From Antedon mediterranea (Eukaryota; Echinodermata; Crinoidea; Comatulida; Antedonidae), in assembly GCF_964355755.1 (NCBI RefSeq), contig NC_092678.1:4808922-4872921 (forward strand): a stretch of 64,000 nt of DNA, written 5' to 3'. The notes beneath the pieces are model-generated. The model was not told where the DNA came from. It did not search any database and saw nothing but the letters and a program-made list of their open reading frames with translations. The position numbers were made by a program, and so were the translations under genes. Every line of letters begins with the position of its first letter. Position 1 is the first letter of the stretch. This document shows positions 57,331-64,000 of the stretch, one piece after another.

Positions 57331-57854
57331 ACCCAGTATAAATATATATATTTCAATCATCTCTGCCAGATCGCCGGCTGAAGTGGGGCTTTTTTAGCCA
57401 GACAGCTGGGCCTACTCTAGCTAGTAGGCTAGGCTAGGTTTAGTAGTAGTAGTTTCAATCGAACATACATCGAAAATATTACCTGACATGGTATCAAATG
57501 AAGACATTTTAATTGCAGTATCGCTTCCTTTTTCTGAATTTGTCATTTCTGTATTTTCTCCTCATTTATTTGGAATTTACAGCACAAACATTGCCACCTG
57601 TAACGTGGCTAAAAACAACTTGACGTCTGTATAAAAATAAATAGCCCCACCAACGTTAATACTTTTGTATTGTGATCATTAGTCTTCGTTTGGAAAATAA
57701 TTCAAGCGTTACGTACATTTTAAATTAGCGACTGGGTTGGAGCCTATATCACTTTGAAACAAAAACATGTGTACATTTTGATCCGATTTATAATCATAAG
57801 ATTACCGACATTTCGGGCTTTTTAAAAACTAATTTTATTTCCAAGGTGTTCAGA

Positions 57855-58685
57855 ATGTCCTACTGTAGACAAGAAGGTAAGTATTAAATATTTTAGTTAT
57901 TTAGGTAAGTGTACGACAGTGACTGTAGGCTAGGCCCACCCCCACACCAAACCAAGCAAGATTTATCAAGTTCAGTCGGCGGGAATGGCGGTGCCCGACT
58001 TGACCGACTAGCTGAAGACCTACGCCTAGACAATCAACAATTGATTACTAACTGTTAATTATATAATTTAGCCTATTCTAGGCCAGCCTATAGGCCTTGA
58101 TAAAGACAAGTGAGTGAGTATTTTTTTCATATGCTCAGGTAAAGACAAGATAATTTTTGCAACTAAAGAAGATCATGAGACGCCAAGTAAGATTGACTTT
58201 GGAGAGATAGAAGAAGAAGGTGAAGGTAGGCAAACCTAGTCCTAAATTTCGAATTTTTAATGTTATGGTTTTTTAAGGATTGTTTTGTTTTCGTTAAACA
58301 AAATGATTTCACCAAGACCAAATAAACTAAACTCTTTAATTTTTTTTCTCCAGGTTTGATTCTTCCGAATGGCGATATAAACTGGAACTGTCCTTGTCTG
58401 GGAGGTATGGCTACCGGTCCATGCGGAGTAGAGTTTCGAGAAGCTTTCTCATGTTTCCACTACAGTAACTCTGAACCAAAAGGGTCAGAATGTCTTCAAC
58501 CATTCCGTGAAATGCAAGAATGCATGATAAAGTACCCCTCATTATACCCTACAAATGAGGATGATGATGACAAAGACAATACAAATGATCTAGACCCTTT
58601 AGCAAATGTTGACGCAGTTGAAAAAAATAAAGACGTAGGTCAAAGTTCACAGTCATCAACCTCTGATGAAGGCACAAGTGTATGA
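57855..58685 (+). CDS. CHCHD4: CHCHD4 / MIA40 oxidoreductase, three exons
   Basis: Mitochondrial intermembrane-space oxidoreductase that oxidises incoming twin-cysteine proteins. Exons: 57855-57876 (MSYCRQE and part of Gly; donor GTAAGT), 58139-58225 ([20 protein letters not shown]; acceptor CTCAG, donor GTAGGC), 58354-58685 ([19 protein letters not shown] to the stop). The total is 146 residues against 142 in human. Visible parts: redox CPC motif, then two CX9C motifs ([11 protein letters not shown] and [11 protein letters not shown]) with the hydrophobic FR-AFSCF and F-MQECM faces, and an acidic low-complexity C-terminus. All six key Cys are present and introns are phase-consistent, so the gene should be functional. 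Confidence 0.96.
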
Positions 58686-58710
58686 TGATTGGTTGTCCAA
58701 TTTTAGAATT

Positions 58711-58716
58711 AATAAA
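58711..58716 (+). promoter_or_regulatory. Polyadenylation signal of CHCHD4
   Basis: AATAAA 26 bases after the stop codon; a second AATAAA near 58757. The first would give a very short 3' UTR. Confidence 0.6.
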
Positions 58717-58759
58717 AGCAATAACTTTAAATTAAATCGATATTTGAAAATAAATATGA

Positions 58760-59720
58760 AAGGCTGACGTGGTCAAAAAATGAATCTGTTTCCAAAAGTG
58801 GTGTTTTGCTAGAATGTGTAATAATAGTTTTGATTGCAAGACACCCAGTAGATACATCGAACTACCGTAATTGACATTCCCTGAATACAAACAATATACC
58901 TCATTGTTTAAATCATATACTGTATATTAAATACTATTATTTAGTCAATTTTTGCCTTCCATATATATGAGACAATAATTATATTATTCATACCACATAC
59001 AATTACAGGTTTAACAATAGTTCAATGACGTCATGACATCTCTGTTATGTTAATAATACCAATTGAATAATATAATTTTATGTTACAATCAATGAAATAA
59101 AAATTATTAAAAAATGAAATGCAAACTTTTAAAAAATAAGGTCTTCTATTAACGAAACAATGACGTCAGAAGCAGACGGTAAAATTCAGCATTTATGATT
59201 ACGTAATATTATTGGTACGTAATGATTCATTAAAAACACGAACATAAATTCTACAGCAAGATTGATTAATCCTTGATGACAAATTGCAGCATTTTACGGA
59301 AGAAACAAGCAATACACTGTGGCCTACTTCGATGATGCCTTTTTTAATTCCATAATTCAATCAATCATGGCGCGCGGTTATCACCATAGAAACCAAATTA
59401 TTATAATCGGATGAAACATGTCAATATATACGCAGTAAATATTGTTTACGAGGAGCAAACACAATGACAATTAAATGTCACAAATTATGAATTAATTATA
59501 TTACAGTATATTGAACGCCTTGAAATTTGATCTGATGATTGTGAGCGGAGACGGGGGTAATAAAGTTTATTTTACGATTGGATGCAACAACGTAGCAAAG
59601 AGATAGCGCAACGCTCTAGATCGATCCGTGATTAGTTAAATTACTTGTGTACCGTCGTGCGTCGCTTGCAAGTGACCGAGCTTTGAATGGAAATCGACGT
59701 CGTGAACTTACTATGCCCGG
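58760..59720. other. Intergenic AT-rich sequence
   Basis: No exon or array recognised. TGACGTCA-like sites occur at 59027 and 59162. Confidence 0.4.
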
Positions 59721-59727
59721 CCATTTA

Positions 59728-59916
59728 AGCGTGTTTCCCACTAGCGACACAATCTACGCAACGTAAGCAAATGACCTTCTAATAATTGTGTTTGCTCCGC
59801 CTGCGTGAAATCAAACCAGTTTGCAGCACTATTGCGTCGTCGGTTTCCAATTGTGATTACGCAATGCAGCACTTTGCGTCGATGTAACTGCGTTGCGTTC
59901 TAGTGGGAACAACGCT
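59728..59916. mobile_element. 189-bp MITE related to the 38777 element
   Basis: Ends AGCGTGTTTCCCACTAGCG and GTTCTAGTGGGAACAACGCT inverted, with ACGCAACG repeats inside. Flanks TTA and CTA suggest a decayed TTA duplication. The TTCCCACTAG core is shared with the terminal repeat of 38777-40178. A further half-copy (GTTTGGTTACCAGCAGGACGC) lies at 60208-60310. Confidence 0.65.
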
Positions 59917-60314
59917 CTAGAGAGACACGACGCTAGGGTGCAACGCAGAGAAGTCTACCGTATATATTTATTTAGAAACATATTTAGACAGGATGAAAAA
60001 CATATGATATCGCACCTATATTGAAAACATGATTTAGATATTCAAAATTTAATTTCAATTAAATAACTAGCCTACTGCTGACACTCAATACGCATATCAA
60101 ATGAATACACCTACTTCTCCCGCCATTAACAGAGACAATGGCGTGCAATGATAATTATATGGTTTATTATACTAAGTTTACTATTATAGGAGGAATGGTA
60201 GGCACTAAGTTTGGTTACCAGCAGGACGCAACGTAGTGTAGCGCAATACAAGTAATATGACCAATCACAAGAAATGGAGATTATTATAAATGTCGCTTGT
60301 GTCTTGCGTTGCAC

Positions 60315-60860
60315 GGAGGTGATAGTGCATACGTACTATATATTGACTGGACATGTGCGTGATATGCCTAATGCGTGATAGTGCATACGTACTTATAATA
60401 CATGTATTGACTGGACATGTGTGTGATATGCCTAATGCGTGATAGTGCATACGTACTTATAATACATATATTGACTGGACATGTGCGTGATATGCCTAAT
60501 GCGTGATAGTACATACGTACTTAAAATACATATATTGACTGTGCGTGATATGCCTAGTGCGTGATAGTGCATACGTACTTAAAATACATATATTGACTGT
60601 GCGTGATATGCCTAATGCGTGATAGTGCATATATACTTATAATACATATATTGACTGTGCGTGATATGCCTAATGCGTGATAGTGCATACGTACTTATAA
60701 TACATATATTAACTGTGCGTGATATGCCTAATGCGTGATAGTGCATACGTGCTTATAATACATATATTAACTGTGCGTGATATGCCTAATGCGTGATAGT
60801 GCATAGGCCTACGTACTTATAATACATATATTGACTGGACATGTGCGTGATATACCTCCT
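60315..60860. repeat. 58-64 bp tandem repeat, about 9 copies
   Basis: TGCCTAATGCGTGATAG recurs every 58 bp, or 64 bp where GGACAT is inserted after ATTGACT. Units contain TACGTA and ATAATACATATATTGACT. Confidence 0.9.
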
Positions 60861-60920
60861 AAATACACAAATCGCCGCCGTTACTCATCCCTATCCATTA
60901 ATATTTGTACAAAATCTTAC

Positions 60921-61092
60921 CTTCGTTTATCATTCTAATAAACCTTACAATTGGGTATGGTGATTTGCTATTCTCTTCCTTTCGCATGTACGTTTTATTT
61001 CTCCAGGCCTTAATTGCAGGACTAACGTAGGTCAAGCTGGCCGAAGGCCTCCTCTGCTGGGATCGCGACTTATATTGCCGTCTGTTAAGCAT
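60921..61092 (-). CDS. Candidate first coding exon of an unrecognised gene
   Basis: Minus strand. ATG at 61092, open for 57 codons to a strong donor (GAAG|GTAAGA, GT at 60920-60919). Reads MLNRRQYKSRSQQRRPSASL, TYVSPAIKAWRNKTYMRKEE, NSKSPYPIVRFIRMINE. It is basic, with no signal peptide or membrane segment, and its codon use and composition look like a real protein. No family recognised. Later exons were not found downstream (lower coordinates). Promoter-like CG-containing DNA lies above 61.1 kb. Confidence 0.5.
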
Positions 61093-61099
61093 TGTACCA

Positions 61100-63100
61100 T
61101 CACCACCGATGATGTACCTTTTAAAATAACCGATAGCTTAGGCCTATCCACTTTCCGGCGTGAACGAAAATTGTTTAATAAAACGTTTTAATAAATAGGT
61201 TGTATGATGCACGATCGTCGTTCCCAAGGTCTTCGACAGACGCTATGCATGATATCGTATAATGATAACCGTTGAATTAAAAGAAAAATGTTAATATCTT
61301 GAAATATACGAGTGGATATTATGTATTGGAAGTTGATAGTAATTACAATGGTTATAGGCAAGATCAATACGTTATTACTATGAGGCCGAGTAGCATGTTA
61401 TTGTCATCGCACGATTGTTGTTGCTAAATTATATTTGTCAGTCATTAAACGTGGTCACAGCTGAGCTCAAGATCGATGTTTAAAATCAATAGTCAGAAAC
61501 AGCAAATTATTATCTAACAAACACTAAGAAATTTATAAATTTCAAATGAATAATATACATTTGCAGTTTGCGGAACGCTAGTGTGATCTCGGTGCACGAT
61601 TCAATTAAAAATACTTATTATTATCAGAAACAATGGGGTTGCTAAGATACCCTAATTTCTATGCCTAACATCATTGAAAGTCAAAACATGGTCATTTAAA
61701 GTAAAAAAATACAAAACGGCAAAAGTGCGCGGAAGATATACAACTGTTTCTTTATTTGCAAAAAAATAACATAATTAATTGGTTAAATCTTTTACTGAAG
61801 CCTATATTCCACTAGGCGAATTTATTCACGCGCCAATCAATGGATGCGCATATCGTGTATTTCCATCCATTCACGTATGGTGACGCACAAAACGCGCAAC
61901 CAATCAGAGGTCAGGTTCGACTTGTAGAAAACAGGCTTTACAATTACAAAATCGTTGACATGCGACGACGCCTATCTCTCTGCTTGTGTGGTTTTCTATA
62001 TTTTTTTTTTAAATTCTAAAAGCTACATATATACACATATTTGAGCATTTATCGTGATGCTGACGTCATAATCATACACTATATATAAACCACGTCGCAT
62101 GATTGAACCGAGGATTTTGATCTTATGGTAAGATTTACGAACAAAAAACACCAAAAATCTGAGTAATAAATAATTAAACAAATTAATATAAAAGTCAAAC
62201 ACAATCCGCGAATTTATTCGACGCTTCCGTTATAATAACCTCTTTAATATTGTAGGGCCTGTGTACCGTAGGGCCTGTGTACCGTAGGGCCAATTGATGC
62301 GTGCGCGTGTCAACAGCCTCTAATAGATATAATACTGTAGTATACATTTTAGTTTCATGAATATTGCATATCATATTGTTTCAATGAAATGTACAAACGC
62401 TCGAAAATTGCACACACATTCCTTCTTTCCTTTGAATGTGAACCTTTCTCTCAAAATCCCAGACATGACTCCGCAATCCAGGGCTTATTCTATAGAATAG
62501 AACAATAGGCTCAGCGCCATCACACTCGCACGCCCTCGTGTGTTGTTGTTGCAGTGCGCCTCCTTGCGCCCTACCGAGCGACATTGTTGTTGCCATGTGT
62601 TAGTTGGTTCTAGTAGGCCTATTGTCAATTGATATTATTTTGGTTTGTTTATTAAAAGTGTTCATATCTCCGTGAAGTTGATTAGTCTTCGATTGTTTAC
62701 AATTGTTAAGCACTGGATCTGCCATAGTTTAACCAATAACAATGTTGTTTAATAGTTAACACAAGTTTCTGTGTATAATTATCATACAGTTATTACTATC
62801 CTATTGCAAACTAATAACCTACGTACTTAATACAAACTAACTATAAATAAAAATAACATCTGTGTAACAAATAGTCCGCTTTATCATAATAATTATTTAC
62901 GAAAATATAAAAATATAACTTCTCCATAACACATAACATTGAACACCACATACAAACATACATACTACAGTATATTTACAGACATACAAGTTTATCTTCA
63001 AAAAATGAAGGTAAAGTTATTGGAAATTCAACCTCTATTAAAATAATGACATCAATCATTGAATAAGCAGACATGTCAGCATGTATGTTCAAACAAACCC
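61100..63100. other. Intergenic region, possibly 5' flank of the 60921-61092 exon
   Basis: Mostly AT-rich. CG-containing patches at 61820-61930 and 62500-62590, and a short 18-bp doublet GTAGGGCCTGTGTACC at 62253-62290. No supported exon. Confidence 0.4.
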
Positions 63101-63109
63101 TGTTGTTAG

Positions 63110-64000
63110 TACAATAGTTGAACACCAGTGGAATAGTTGAACACCTGTAGAATAGTTCAACAGCAGTGGAAAAGTTGAACACCTGTAGAATAGTTCAACA
63201 GCAGTGGAATAGTTGAACACCTGTAGAATAGTTGAACACCGGTGCAATAGTTGAACACCAGTGGAATAGTTGAACACCGGTGCAATAGTTGAACACCGGT
63301 GGAATAGTTGAACACCGGTGCAATAGTTGAACACCAGTGGAATAGTTGAACACCTGTAGAATAGTTCAACAGCAGTGGAAAAGTTGAACACCAGTGGAAA
63401 AGTTGAACACCAGTGGAATAGTTGAACACCAGTGGAATAGTTGAACACCAGTGGAATAGTTGAACACCAGTGGAATAGTTGAACACCAGTGGAATAGTTA
63501 AACACCAGTGGAATAGTTGAACACCAGTGGAATAGTTGAACACCAGTGGAATAGTTGAACACCGGTGGAATAGTTGAACACCGGTGGAATAGTTGAACAC
63601 CGGTAAAAAAATTGAACACCGGTGAAAAAATTGAACAGCAGTGGAAAAATTGAACAGCGGTGGAAAAATTGAACACCGGTGGAATAGTTGAACACCGTTG
63701 GAATAGTTGAACACCGGTGGAATAGTTGAACACCGGTGGAATAGTTGAACACCGGTGGAATAGTTGAACACCTGTCGAATAGTTGAACACCGGTGGAATA
63801 GTTGAACACCGGTGGAACAGTTGAACATCAGTAGAATAGTTAAACACCAGTGGAATAGTTGAACACCAGTAGAATAGTTGAACACCAGTGGAATAGATGA
63901 ACACTGGTGGAATAGTTGAACACCGGTAAAATAGTTGAACACCAGTAAAATAGTTAAACACCAGTGGAAAAGTTGAACAGCAGTGGAAAAGTTGAACACC
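63110..64000. repeat. 19-bp minisatellite, about 47 units, runs off the window
   Basis: Unit GAATAGTTGAACACCRGTG with variants (AACAGCAGTGGAAAA, CACCTGTAGAATAG). No stop codon occurs in any minus-strand frame of the main unit, so overlapping ORFs of up to 290 codons arise. These are artefacts of the 57-bp (3 x 19) coding period. Confidence 0.95.

Noticed and set aside
58356-58685. CHCHD4 starting at 58356
   Set aside because: That position is TTG inside exon 3; two upstream exons with matching phases give the usual MSYC start at 57855.
62381-62596. ORF starting MATTMSLGRAQGG on the minus strand
   Set aside because: The N-terminal composition is plausible, but there is no splice donor or homology to support it; it may be 5' UTR.
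63089-63999. 290- and 280-codon ORFs of FNYSTGVQLFH type
   Set aside because: Pure products of a 19-bp minisatellite without stop codons in any minus-strand frame.

Overview
The window looks like nuclear DNA of a marine invertebrate deuterostome, most likely an echinoderm or close relative. The signs are AT-rich intergenic DNA, spliced genes with GT-AG introns, frequent AGGCCT palindromes, a 5S-derived SINE, non-LTR retrotransposon fragments and many MITE-like inverted repeats. The organism call is an inference. The sequence is dominated by repeats; only two ordinary cellular genes can be read with confidence.

Layout. 1-8.7 kb holds two tandem copies of broken SUPT6H (SPT6) exons on the minus strand. 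One exon has been blown up into a 77-bp satellite: about 57 units at 1-4.4 kb and about 21 units at 6.5-8.15 kb. 8.7-16.5 kb is low-complexity and unique AT-rich DNA with a 5S-derived SINE, two small tandem repeats and the first degenerate copies of an unrecognised multicopy exon. 16.54-37.80 kb is a large imperfect palindrome. Its arms are about 6 kb, and each carries a TATA box, a tiny first exon and a long second exon of the same unrecognised Pro/Arg/Gln-rich gene family. The two copies are convergent; the right one is open over 285 codons and the left one has a nonsense change. The 9-kb centre has two direct duplications built from family exons and reverse transcriptase fragments, plus a 172-bp repeat.

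37.8-46.1 kb is nested transposon territory. It contains a retrotransposon C-terminal remnant, a 1.4-kb foldback element, and a minus-strand non-LTR element split by a 3-kb DNA element that itself carries two further elements. A 15-bp minisatellite closes it.

47.38-50.90 kb carries a UDP-galactose transporter gene (SLC35A2-like, minus strand). Two coding exons are readable, and their intron holds a 49-bp satellite. 51.2-52.8 kb is a near-identical 541-bp triplication. 53.6-55.6 kb is a second minus-strand non-LTR element with a 1,055-bp DNA element inserted in its reverse transcriptase. 57.85-58.69 kb is a complete three-exon CHCHD4/MIA40 gene (plus strand). 60.92-61.09 kb is a plausible first coding exon of an unrecognised minus-strand gene. 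The window ends in a 58-bp tandem repeat (60.3-60.9 kb) and a 19-bp minisatellite (63.1 kb to the edge).

The two cellular genes act separately: one supplies UDP-galactose to the Golgi, the other drives oxidative protein import into the mitochondrial intermembrane space. The most unusual signals are the exon-derived satellite of SPT6 and the palindrome carrying the unrecognised gene family.
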